From contig NZ_BLWC01000001.1 in the NCBI RefSeq assembly GCF_013167895.1, positions 4,588,001 to 4,652,000 of the forward strand: a stretch of DNA of 64,000 bases. The letters are read 5' to 3'. The DNA comes from Streptomyces fulvorobeus. Lineage in GTDB: Bacteria; Actinomycetota; Actinomycetes; Streptomycetales; Streptomycetaceae. This document shows, one piece after another, positions 41,031-49,816 of this stretch; position 1 is the first letter of the stretch, and every line of letters starts with the position of its first letter. The translations under genes and the position numbers were made by a program. The notes below the pieces were generated by a model that saw nothing but the letters and a program-made list of their open reading frames with translations, searched no databases and was not told the DNA's origin.

Positions 41031-42056
41031 ATGAGCTTCCGTATGCCGCCCGAGTGGGCCCCGCACGAGCGGACCTGGATGGCGTGGCCGGGCCCCAACG
41101 TGACCTTCTCCGGTGACGACCTCGCCGCGTCCCGTGCGGCGTGGGCCTCGGTCGCCCGGGCCGTGCGCCGTTTCGAGCCGGTGACCATGGTCGTGGGACC
41201 CGGACAGGCGGAGCACGCCCGCGGCCTCCTCGGCCCGGGCATCGAGGTGGTGGAGCGCGAGCTCGACGACGCCTGGATGCGCGACATCGGCCCCACCTTC
41301 GTCACCGACGGCACCCGGCTCGCCGCCGTCGACTGGGTGTTCAACGGCTGGGGCGCGCAGGACTGGGCCACCTGGGAGCACGACGCGAGGATCGCCCGCC
41401 ATGTGGCGGACCTCGCGGGCGTGCCCGTACACAGCTCGCCCCTGGTCAACGAGGGCGGCGGCATCCACGTCGACGGTGAGGGCACGGTGCTGCTCACCGA
41501 GACGGTGCAGCTGGGCCCCGAGCGCAACCCGGGCTGGTCCAGGGCCGAGGTCGAGGCGGAGATCCACGCCAGGCTCGGCACCACGAAGGCGATCTGGCTG
41601 GAACGCGGCCTCACCGGCGACTACCCGCCCCACGGTTACGGCACCCTCGGCCATGTCGACATCGTCGCCGCCTTCGCGGCCCCCGGAGTGGTCGTCGCCC
41701 ACACCCAGCCCGACCCGTCCCACCCCGACCACACACTCTGCCGGGAGAACGTGGCGATGCTCAGGGCGCAGACGGACGCCCGGGGCCGCCGACTGGAGGT
41801 CGTCGAGGTCCCGGCGCCCACCGCCGTCCAGGACGAGGACGGCCAGTGGGCCGACTACTCCTACATCAACCACTACCTCTGCAACGGCGGGGTGGTGCTG
41901 TGCGCCTTCGACGACCCGCGTGACGAGCAGGCCGCGGAGATCTTCCGCCGCCTCCACCCCGGCCGCACCGTCGAGCTGGTCGACGCCCGGACGATCTTCG
42001 CGGGCGGCGGCGGCATCCACTGCATCACCCAGCAGCAGCCGGCCGTGCACGGCTGA
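41031..42056 (+). CDS. aguA: Agmatine deiminase
   Basis: A 341-residue guanidine-modifying enzyme converting agmatine to N-carbamoylputrescine and ammonia. Family motifs are MPPEWAPHERTWMAWP, DDAWMRDIGPTFV, NEGGGIHVDGEGTVLLTETV, HGYGTLGHVDIVAAF and the catalytic cysteine in GGGGIHCITQQQP (Cys ~331). It starts 26 bases after the urease-like alpha gene and belongs to the same operon, which suggests that the cluster handles guanidino/ureido compounds or the ammonia and urea derived from them. Confidence 0.92.
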   Translation: MSFRMPPEWAPHERTWMAWPGPNVTFSGDDLAASRAAWASVARAVRRFEPVTMVVGPGQAEHARGLLGPGIEVVERELDDAWMRDIGPTFVTDGTRLAAVDWVFNGWGAQDWATWEHDARIARHVADLAGVPVHSSPLVNEGGGIHVDGEGTVLLTETVQLGPERNPGWSRAEVEAEIHARLGTTKAIWLERGLTGDYPPHGYGTLGHVDIVAAFAAPGVVVAHTQPDPSHPDHTLCRENVAMLRAQTDARGRRLEVVEVPAPTAVQDEDGQWADYSYINHYLCNGGVVLCAFDDPRDEQAAEIFRRLHPGRTVELVDARTIFAGGGGIHCITQQQPAVHG

Positions 42057-42112
42057 GCCGTGATCCGGTAGAACGTACGGGTGAACGAGATGCTCCGCGT
42101 ACCGGCCGCGGC

Positions 42113-42730
42113 ATGACCACGCCCCCCGCCCGCCGGCGCAACATCGCCCCGCCCCGGGAGTCCGTGCTCGTCGCGGCCATGGCCACCATCGCCGAGCGCG
42201 GGCTCGAAGGGCTGACCATGGCCGGGCTCGGCCGCGAGGTCGGGATGAGCAGCGGGCACCTCCTCTACTACTTCCGGACCAAGGACGAGCTCCTGCTCCA
42301 GACCCTGGAGTGGAGCGAGGGCCGGCTCGGCGCCGAGCGCGGTGCCCTGCTCTCCCGCCAGGCGCCCGCCGCCGAGCGGCTCGGCGCCTACGTGGACCTC
42401 TACGTACCCGAAGGGCCGCGCGACCCCCACTGGACGCTCTGGCTGGAGGTCTGGAACCGCTCGCAGAGCGCCGACGCCGACGCGCGCGGACGGCAGGCGG
42501 CGATCGAGGGAGCCTGGCACCGGGACCTGGTGGCGCTGCTCGCCGAGGGGATCTCGCGCGGTGAGTTCCGCGCCCTTGACCCGGACCGTTTCGCCGCCAG
42601 GCTGCGGGCCCTGCTCGACGGCTTCAGCGTGCACGTGGCGGTCGGCATACCGGGTACGGGGCGTGAGCAGGTGCTCTCCCACGTACGGGAGTTCCTGGGG
42701 GACGCGCTGTTCCTCGCTGCCGCGCCCTGA
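42113..42730 (+). CDS. TetR-family regulator, probable regulator of the urease-like operon
   Basis: A 205-residue TetR protein with an N-terminal helix-turn-helix (RESVLVAAMATIAERGLEGL ... VGMSSGHLLYYFRTKDELL) and an all-helical ligand domain (RAARLRALLDGF-like C-terminus). The helix-turn-helix resembles the BetI subgroup. It lies 56 bases after agmatine deiminase in the same direction, so it is likely the last gene of that operon. The dyads at 38536 and 38600 are its natural candidate targets. The ligand is unknown; agmatine or a related amine is a guess. Confidence 0.85.
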   Translation: MTTPPARRRNIAPPRESVLVAAMATIAERGLEGLTMAGLGREVGMSSGHLLYYFRTKDELLLQTLEWSEGRLGAERGALLSRQAPAAERLGAYVDLYVPEGPRDPHWTLWLEVWNRSQSADADARGRQAAIEGAWHRDLVALLAEGISRGEFRALDPDRFAARLRALLDGFSVHVAVGIPGTGREQVLSHVREFLGDALFLAAAP

Positions 42731-42817
42731 GTCCGCCGCTGCCGTCCGCGATGGACGTCACGACCGCATACTGAGACGGGCCGGTTCGCGGGGGCGGCGC
42801 TGTGCGAGACTGCGTCC

Positions 42818-42868
42818 GTGTCCTCGTTCCTCATGATTATTGGCAACAGGCGCGCCGGTCCGCAGTGA
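42818..42868 (+). CDS. cimA leader peptide (attenuator peptide)
   Basis: A GTG-initiated 16-codon ORF encodes MSSFLMIIGNRRAGPQ, with consecutive Leu-Met-Ile-Ile codons. An internal ATG at 42833 would give MIIGNRRAGPQ. It ends 56 bases before a U-tailed terminator that itself precedes cimA. The tandem Ile codons fit attenuation in response to isoleucyl-tRNA charging, since cimA feeds isoleucine synthesis. Confidence 0.65.
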   Translation: MSSFLMIIGNRRAGPQ

Positions 42869-42923
42869 TCGCCCCGTACCACCCTGTACGGCGCGGCCAC
42901 CGTGCCCCAGACCCGCGCGCAGA

Positions 42924-42949
42924 CCTCTCGCACCCGCGAGGGGTTTTTT
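42924..42949 (+). terminator. Intrinsic attenuator terminator upstream of cimA
   Basis: An eight-pair stem (CCTCTCGC at 42924-42931 with GCGAGGGG at 42936-42943, one G-U) has a four-base loop and is followed by TTTTTT (42944-42949). It lies 103 bases before the cimA start and closely resembles the ilvB attenuator. Confidence 0.85.
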
Positions 42950-43052
42950 CGTTTTCCGGCCCTCACCTCGGCCGGGGCGTCGCGCCCGGGATGACGGGGG
43001 CAAGTGGAGTCCGATCGTCCGGTATCCACTCATCCGACAGGAGTCAGACAGC

Positions 43053-44660
43053 ATGACCATTAAGGCCACGGCCACCGACGACAGCTTCCATGTCTTCGAC
43101 ACCACCCTGCGCGACGGTGCACAGCGTGAAGGCATCAACCTGACGGTCGCGGACAAGCTGACCATCGCCCGGCATCTGGACGACTTCGGCGTCGGCTTCA
43201 TCGAGGGCGGCTGGCCGGGCGCCAACCCGCGCGACACGGAGTTCTTCGCCCGCGCCGCGAAGGAGATCGACTTCGCCCACGCCCAACTGGTCGCGTTCGG
43301 GGCGACCCGCAGAGCCGGCGGCAGCGCGGCCGGCGATCCACAGGTCAAGGCGCTCCTCGACTCCGGGGCGCCGGTGATCACCCTGGTCGCCAAGTCCCAC
43401 GACCGCCATGTGGAACTGGCCCTGCGCACCACTCTGGAGGAGAACCTGGAGATGGTCCGCGACACCGTCTCCCACCTCCGCGAGCACGGCCGGCGCGTCT
43501 TCGTCGACTGCGAGCACTTCTTCGACGGCTACCGCGCCAACGCCGAGTACGCCAAGGCCGTCGTCCGGGCCGCCGCCGACGCGGGCGCCGACGTCGTCGT
43601 CCTGTGCGACACCAACGGCGGCATGCTGCCCGCCCAGATCCAGGCCGTCGTCGCCACCGTCCGCGCGGACACCGGGGCCCGCCTCGGCATCCACGCCCAG
43701 GACGACACCGGCTGCGCCGTGGCCAACACCCTCGCCGCCGTGGACGCGGGCGCCACCCACGTCCAGTGCACGGCCAACGGATACGGCGAACGCGTGGGCA
43801 ACGCCAACCTCTTCCCCGTCGTCGCCGCGCTGGAACTCAAGTACGGCATGACCGTCCTGCCCGAGGGCGCGCTCGCCGACATGACCCGGATCTCGCACGC
43901 CATCGCCGAGGTCGTCAACCTCACGCCCTCCACCCACCAGCCGTACGTGGGAGTCTCCGCCTTCGCCCACAAGGCCGGACTCCACGCCTCCGCGATCAAG
44001 GTCGACCCGGACCTGTACCAGCACATCGACCCCGAGCGCGTCGGCAACACCATGCGGATGCTCGTCTCCGACATGGCGGGCCGCGCCTCGATCGAGCTCA
44101 AGGGCAGGGAGCTCGGCATCGAGCTCGGGGAGGACCGCGAGCTCGTCGGCCGGGTGGTGGCCCGGGTCAAGGAGCGCGAACTCCAGGGCTACACCTACGA
44201 GGCCGCCGACGCCTCCTTCGAACTCCTGCTGCGCGGCGAGGTCGAGGGCCGGGCCCGCCGCTACTTCCGTACGGAGTCCTGGCGCGTCATCACCGAGGAC
44301 CGCCCCGACGGCACGCACGCCAACGAGGCGACCGTGAAGCTCTGGGCCAAGGGGGAGCGGATCGTCACCACCGCGGAGGGCAACGGACCGGTCAACGCGC
44401 TGGACCGGGCGCTGCGGGTCGGCCTGGAGCGGATGTACCCGCAACTGGCCAAGCTGGAACTGGTCGACTACAAGGTCCGCATCCTGGAGGGGACGACCGG
44501 CACCGACTCCACCACCCGGGTACTGATCACCACCGGTGACGGAACCGGCGACTGGTCGACCGTGGGAGTGGCCGAGAACATCATCGCGGCCTCCTGGCAG
44601 GCGCTGGAGGACGCCTACACCTTCGGGCTGCTGCGCGCGGGGGTCGAACCCCTCGACTAG
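43053..44660 (+). CDS. cimA: Citramalate synthase
   Basis: A 535-residue member of the isopropylmalate/homocitrate/citramalate synthase family, CimA subgroup. The TIM-barrel opens FHVFDTTLRDGAQREGINLT. The metal site HAQDDTGCAVANT and the helical region FAHKAGLHASAI are present. The C-terminal regulatory domain runs from about residue 385 (EATVKLWAKGERIVTTAEGN). It condenses pyruvate with acetyl-CoA to give citramalate, a threonine-independent route to 2-oxobutyrate and isoleucine. A 2-isopropylmalate synthase-like activity is the alternative. The ATG follows ACAGGAGTCAGAC. An Ile-rich leader peptide and terminator precede it. Confidence 0.9.
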   Translation: MTIKATATDDSFHVFDTTLRDGAQREGINLTVADKLTIARHLDDFGVGFIEGGWPGANPRDTEFFARAAKEIDFAHAQLVAFGATRRAGGSAAGDPQVKALLDSGAPVITLVAKSHDRHVELALRTTLEENLEMVRDTVSHLREHGRRVFVDCEHFFDGYRANAEYAKAVVRAAADAGADVVVLCDTNGGMLPAQIQAVVATVRADTGARLGIHAQDDTGCAVANTLAAVDAGATHVQCTANGYGERVGNANLFPVVAALELKYGMTVLPEGALADMTRISHAIAEVVNLTPSTHQPYVGVSAFAHKAGLHASAIKVDPDLYQHIDPERVGNTMRMLVSDMAGRASIELKGRELGIELGEDRELVGRVVARVKERELQGYTYEAADASFELLLRGEVEGRARRYFRTESWRVITEDRPDGTHANEATVKLWAKGERIVTTAEGNGPVNALDRALRVGLERMYPQLAKLELVDYKVRILEGTTGTDSTTRVLITTGDGTGDWSTVGVAENIIAASWQALEDAYTFGLLRAGVEPLD

Positions 44661-45009
44661 CTCGCCCGGCCAGGAGGTGTCCGGGCGCGTGTGTTCACTA
44701 GATGAACGGGTCAGGGGTCCGGTCAGGTGGGGGAACGGGTACGGACCAATCTCGGCGTGAAGTATTGACGTCGACTTTTCCGCGCGGTTGACTCCAGCCG
44801 CAACGCAGGTAGCGGTACGGATGCCGGTACCTCAGCTATGGTCCCCGCCTGCCCCGCCCTGCCCGTGAAGCTTCGACGAGCGTCGTCGGCTCATGGCGGA
44901 GGCCGGCGGTCCAACGGCCCGCCGGTGTTCGGGAAGTGACCGCACGTCACCGAATGCGGCGGCCGACCCGACGCGGAGCGCCCGCTCCGCCGTCCCCACT
45001 GGAGCCGCA
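44661..45009. other. Intergenic gap cimA / GH3 glycosidase
   Basis: This 349-bp gap has no convincing complete gene. CGCCCGG/CCGGGCG (44663-44687) forms a weak hairpin just after cimA. A TTGACT hexamer at 44788-44793 and TAGCGG at 44810 are separated by 16 bases and could be the glycosidase promoter. The glycosidase frame remains open upstream to 44893, but that extension lacks signal-peptide character. Confidence 0.4.
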
Positions 45010-48000
45010 ATGCCGCGTACCCCGCACGCCCGCGCCCGCCACCGCGCGAGACCGGCCACCGCCGCGCTCGCCGCCGTCACGGTCCTCGCCGGACTGCTCG
45101 CCGGGGCGGTTCCCAGCGCGGCAGCCGAAGGAGACGACCCCGCACCGGTCCTCATCGACCGTTTCGAGGGCGAGGTCCCGTTCGGCAACCCGCCGGCCGA
45201 CTCCCTCTTCACCTGGGGCGGCGACGCGGACGACCACCCGAAGCTGGAGTTCGCGGCACGGGCCGACGCCCCGAGGGCGACAAGGTCCTGCAGGGCACCT
45301 ACGGGATAAGCGCCTGGGGCGGACTGAGCCACGAGTTCGCCGTCGACCAGCCGCCGAAGAACTGGACCAGCCACAAGGGCATCCGCTTCTGGTGGTACGG
45401 ACAGAACACCGCGCCCCTGCCGCCCGGTTCGGGCAAGCGGATCAATTTCGAGATCAAGGACGGCGGCGCCAACGGCGGCGCGTCCGAGCTGTGGACCACC
45501 TCCTTCACCGACGACTGGGAGGGCTGGCACCAGATCGAGATCCCCTTCTCGGACTTCGTCTACCGAGCCGACTACCAGCCCGTCGGCGGCATCGACCAGG
45601 TCCTCGGCCTGAACGAGATGTGGGGCTACGCGCTCAGCCTGCCGGCCGGCGCCCCCGGCGCGTTCGCCATGGACGGCGTCGAGCTGTACGGGAAGCCCGA
45701 CCCGGCCCTCAAGTCCGGCGTCGTCGTCGACTCGGCCCTGCACCCGGTGAAGGAGGGCGCCACGGCGCACATCGAGATCTCCGTCGCCACCACCGGCTCC
45801 CTCCCCATCGAGGAGCCCGTCACCGTCGCTTACACGACCCAGGGCGGCAGTGCCGCGTCCGGCACCGACTACACACCGGTCACCGGCACCCACACCTTCC
45901 CCGCGGGCACCGCCTCCGGCACCTCGCACACCGTCGCCGTGGCCACCGCGCGGGACGGGGACGCCGAGCCAGCGGAGACGATCCCGGTCGAGCTGACCGT
46001 CACCGGAGCCAAACCGCCCAAGGAGGACCCGCAGGTCGTCATCGACGCCCACGGACTCCCGTACCTGGACGCGAAGCTGCCGGTGAAGAAGCGCGTCGCC
46101 GACCTGCTGTCGCGGATGTCGCCCGCCGAGAAGGCCGGGCAGATGACCCAGGCCGAGCGCAACGCGCTCAGGACGCCCGGCGACATCGCCGCCTACGACC
46201 TCGGTTCGCTGCTCTCGGGCGGAGGCTCCGTACCCACCCCGAACACGGCCGCCGCCTGGGCCAAGATGGTCGACGCCTACCAGCTGCGCGCGCAGGCGAC
46301 GCGCTTCCAGATCCCGCTGATCTACGGCGTGGACGCGGTGCACGGGCACAACAACGTGATCGGCGCGACGATCATGCCGCACAACATCGGCATCGGCGCG
46401 GGCCGCGACCCGAAGCTCGCCGAGCGGACCGGCGCCGTGACCGCGAGCGAGGTCCGCGCGACCGGCGTCCCCTGGGACTTCGCCCCGTGCGTCTGTGTGA
46501 CCCGCGACGAGCGCTGGGGCCGTTCCTACGAGGCGTACGGCGAGGACCCGGCCCTGGTGGAAGCCATGGAGACGGTCATCAGGGGCATGCAGGGCAGCCC
46601 GTCGGGCAAGGACCTGGACCGCAACGACAAGGTGCTGGCCAGCGCCAAGCACTTCGTCGGCGACGGCGGTACGGAGTTCGGCTCCTCCACCACGGGCGCG
46701 TACACGATCGACCAGGGCGTCACGAAGGTCACCCGCGAGGAACTGGAGGCGGTGCACCTCGCCCCGTTCGCGGAAGCCGTCGAGCGGGGTGTCGGCACGG
46801 TGATGCCGTCCTACTCCTCGCTGGACATCATCGGCGACGACGCGGGCCCCGTGAAGATGCACGCGCACGCCGAGATGATCAACGGTGTGCTCAAGGACCG
46901 GATGGGCTTCAAGGGCTTCGTCATCAGCGACTGGCAGGCCATCGACCAGATCCCCGGCGACTACGCCAGTGACGTCCGCACGTCGGTCAACGCCGGGCTC
47001 GACATGATCATGGTCCCGACCGCGTACCAGGAGTTCACCAAGACGCTTCGGGACGAGGTCGCCGCGGGCCGGATCGGCCAGGCGCGGATCGACGACGCGG
47101 TCTCGCGCATCCTCACCCAGAAGTTCCGCCTCGGACTGTTCGAGAAGCCGTACGCCGACCCGGCCAACCTGGACAAGGTCGGCTCGGCCGGACACCGCGC
47201 CGTGGCCCGCGAGGCGGTGGCCAAGTCCCAGGTCCTGCTGAAGAACGACGGCGCGGTCCTGCCGATCGATCCGTCCCGGAAGGTTTACGTCGCCGGCTCC
47301 AACGCCGACGACCTCGGCAACCAGGCCGGCGGCTGGACCGTCAGCTGGCAGGGCGCGTCGGGCCGCACCACCACCGGCACCACGATCCTGGAGGGCATGC
47401 GCAAGGCGGCCGCCGACCCGGCGTCCGTCACCTACTCCAAGGACGCGTCCGCGCCCACGGGCGGCCATGACGTCGGAGTCGTGGTGGTCGGCGAGACCCC
47501 GTACGCCGAGGGCATCGGGGACGTGGGCAACGGTCACGACCTGGAGCTCAGCGCCGCCGACCGGGCGGCCGTGGACACGGTCTGCGCCGCCATGGAGTGC
47601 GCCGTCCTCGTCGTCTCCGGACGCCCGCAGCTCATCGGCGGGCAACTCGCCTCGATCGACGCCCTGGTGGCCTCCTGGCTGCCCGGCACCGAGGGCGACG
47701 GCGTGGCCGACGTCCTCTACGGCAAGCGGCCCTTCAGCGGTCAGCTCCCGGTGACCTGGCCGAAGTCCGAGGCGCAGCTGCCGATCAACGTCGGTGACGC
47801 GGCGTACGACCCGCAGTTCCCCTACGGCTGGGGTCTGACCACGCTCACGAAGACCCCGATGGGCGGGGAGCACACCCTCGCCGCCCTCGCGGTCGCCGCG
47901 CACGCGGCGGAGAAGGCCGGCCTCTCCAGGACCGCGCAGGGCAAGGCGATCGTGGACCGGGCCAGGCTGCTGGTGCAGGAGAAGGCCGGAGGCAAGGTGA

Positions 48001-48104
48001 CCGCGGCGATGTCCGGTCCCTTCGCCGACGCCGACCACCTGCTGCTCTCCGGCGACCTCACGGGAGCGGTGGCCGGGCTCCGCGCCGCCTACCGCGCCGT
48101 GTAA
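45010..48104 (+). CDS. Secreted multidomain GH3 beta-glycosidase, frameshifted in its N-terminal domain
   Basis: Read with one added base, this is ~1031 residues: a Sec signal (ARPATAALAAVTVLAGLLAG), a carbohydrate-binding-like beta domain (~45-235), a Calx-beta-like domain (VTVAYTTQGGSAASGTDYTP) and GH3 N- and C-domains. The GH3 nucleophile Asp is in GFVISDWQAID (~638). The start frame reaches a TAA shortly after the CCCC run at 45269-45272. Adding one C gives ADAPEGDKVLQGTYGISAWGG in the frame that continues to 48104. As written, only the part from ~45285 on is readable, and it lacks the signal peptide. The enzyme would hydrolyse beta-glucosides or other beta-glycosides outside the cell. 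Confidence 0.82.
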
Positions 48105-48126
48105 AACGCGTCGGGTCGCGATAAAG

Positions 48127-48167
48127 CCCAGATGGGCGGCGCATCCGCCGCCCATCTGGGTTATTTT
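48127..48167 (+). terminator. Terminator after GH3 gene
   Basis: A 15-bp perfect stem (CCCAGATGGGCGGCG at 48127-48141 with 48146-48160) has a CATC loop and is followed by TTATTTT (48161-48167). It ends six bases before the next gene's ATG. Confidence 0.85.
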
Positions 48168-48173
48168 CGGAGT

Positions 48174-49541
48174 ATGCGGAAGAGGCTGTTCGCTCCCCTG
48201 TGGGCCTGCCTGCTGCTGATGCTCTCGGCGGCCGTGCTGGCGATGTCCCCCGCTGCGCCGTCCGCCCCCGCCACGATCGGCGAAGCCGCCCAGGCCCTGC
48301 GCCAGGGCCCGGTCTACGTCCATCCGGCAGCGGCCGGCCAGCTCTCCCCTTCCCAGGCGGACGCGCTGGAGAAGAAGATCAAGGACGCCGGCAAACCGGT
48401 CTTCGTGGCCGTCCTGCCCCCGTCCGCCGACTTCCCCGAGGAAGGGCTTCTGGCCGGCCTCCGCAACGACACGGGGATCACCGGCCTCTACGCTGTCCGT
48501 CTCGGCGACGGCTTCGACGCGGGCGCCGACCGCGCGGTGATGCCGGTGCGCGCCGTCGACAACCTGGTCGCCTCCGTCAAGACGGGGGACGTCGGCGCGG
48601 ACGCGGCGACGCAGCTCAACGCCTTCGTGGACCGGGCCGTCGAACAGGCCAGGGGCAACGCGCCGGCCTCCTGGTCGGGCGGGGCCGCGGACGGCACGGG
48701 AGCCTCGGCGACCGGCCTGGTCCTGCTCGGCGCGGTGGCGGTCGCGGGCGGCGCGGTGGCGTACGCCGTCGTCCGCCGCAACCGGCGCCGCAAGGACGAG
48801 GAGGAGCGGGCCGCCCTCGACAAGCTCCGGGTCGTCGTGGACGAGGACATCACCGCGTACGGCGAAACCCTGGAGCGGCTGGACTTCCACCCCGCCGAAC
48901 CGGGCGCCGACGACACGATGCGCGCCGACTACGAGCGGGCCCTGGACTCCTACGAGAGCGCCAAGGCGAGGATGGAACGGGCCCGGCACCCCTCGGAGGT
49001 GCGGGGCGTCACCCAGGCGCTTGAGGACGGCCGCTACTCCCTCGCCGTCCTGGAGGCCCGCAGGACGGGCGCCGCACTCCCCGCCCGGCGCCCGCCCTGC
49101 TTCTTCGACCCCCGCCACGGCCCCTCGGTCGCCGACGTCCGGTGGACACCGTCCGGCGGCGCCGGACGCGAGGTCCCCGTCTGCGGCGCCGACGAGGTCC
49201 GGCTGCGCGCGGGCGAGGACCCGATGAGCCGCACCGTCGACGTGGGGGACGGCCGCCGCCGCCCGTACTGGGAGGCGGGACCGGCCTACGGCCCCTGGGC
49301 GGGCGGCTACTTCGGCGGCGGGCTGCTGCCCGGCCTGCTGGTGGGCACCATGCTCGGCTCGATGCTGGCCACTCCCGCGTACGCGGGTGAGTACGGCGGC
49401 GGGGACTTCGGCGCCGGTTCCGGCGGGGAATGGGGCGGCGGCGACGTCTCGGGCTCCGACTTCAACGCGTCCGACTTCGGCGGCTTCGGCGACGGCGGCG
49501 GTTTGGGCGGCGGCGGAGGGTTCGACGGAGGCGGCTTCTAG
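48174..49541 (+). CDS. TPM-domain-like membrane protein with Gly-rich C-terminus
   Basis: A 455-residue protein. It has a Sec signal (RLFAPLWACLLLMLSAAVLA), an extracytoplasmic TPM-like alpha/beta domain (~30-170, LRQGPVYVHPAAAGQLSPSQ), a transmembrane helix (ATGLVLLGAVAVAGGAVAYAV), and a cytoplasmic charged coiled region (RRKDEEERAALDKL ... ERARHPSEV). A second hydrophobic segment (GGGLLPGLLVGTMLGSML) and a GGGDFGAG/GGF-rich tail follow. The function is unknown. ATG 48174 is six bases after the U-tract of a terminator and has no properly spaced ribosome-binding site, so translation may be leaderless. Confidence 0.75.
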   Translation: MRKRLFAPLWACLLLMLSAAVLAMSPAAPSAPATIGEAAQALRQGPVYVHPAAAGQLSPSQADALEKKIKDAGKPVFVAVLPPSADFPEEGLLAGLRNDTGITGLYAVRLGDGFDAGADRAVMPVRAVDNLVASVKTGDVGADAATQLNAFVDRAVEQARGNAPASWSGGAADGTGASATGLVLLGAVAVAGGAVAYAVVRRNRRRKDEEERAALDKLRVVVDEDITAYGETLERLDFHPAEPGADDTMRADYERALDSYESAKARMERARHPSEVRGVTQALEDGRYSLAVLEARRTGAALPARRPPCFFDPRHGPSVADVRWTPSGGAGREVPVCGADEVRLRAGEDPMSRTVDVGDGRRRPYWEAGPAYGPWAGGYFGGGLLPGLLVGTMLGSMLATPAYAGEYGGGDFGAGSGGEWGGGDVSGSDFNASDFGGFGDGGGLGGGGGFDGGGF

Positions 49542-49559
49542 GGGCGGACGCGATCCATA

Positions 49560-49710
49560 CCGTTCCCCACGCTGTGATTCGTGCATCCTCAGCGAGCTGG
49601 TCACCAACGCCATCCGCTGCGGCTCGGGACCGATCAGGGTGCGGCTCCTGTGCGACGAGAGCCTGGTCTGCGAGGTCTCCGGCACGAGCGGCACCTCGGC
49701 CGGGCAGCCG
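49560..49710 (+). pseudogene. Remnant of an RsbW/SpoIIE-type histidine-kinase-like ATPase domain
   Basis: In frame 1 the stretch reads CILSELVTNAIRCGSGPIRV followed by RLLCDESLVCEVSGTSGTSA. This matches the N-box region of the HATPase_c domain common in streptomycete anti-sigma and SpoIIE-like proteins (SELVTNAIRYG ... LICEVSD). Only about 50 residues remain. There is no start, no G-boxes and no upstream domain. The preceding gene stops at 49541 and the next starts at 49817. It is best read as a decayed gene fragment. Confidence 0.6.
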
Positions 49711-49816
49711 ACAGCAGCGTCTAGTTCCGGCCACACCGTGGTTTTGCCGGTACGGCAAGGGAACTTGTCGTCGGAGCCCTGCCCGTCGCACCATCCGTGC
49801 CATGGAGGTGTTCCGC

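Noticed and set aside
45269..45272. Programmed ribosomal frameshifting in the GH3 gene
   Set aside because: No slippery heptamer or downstream stem was evident, and the same one-base C-run lesion occurs in three unrelated genes.
44832..49736. A 1634-codon open frame on the minus strand
   Set aside because: It lies antisense to the GH3 and TPM-like genes, is Arg/Gly/Asp/Val-rich without any recognisable domain, and results from the GC-biased third positions of the sense genes.
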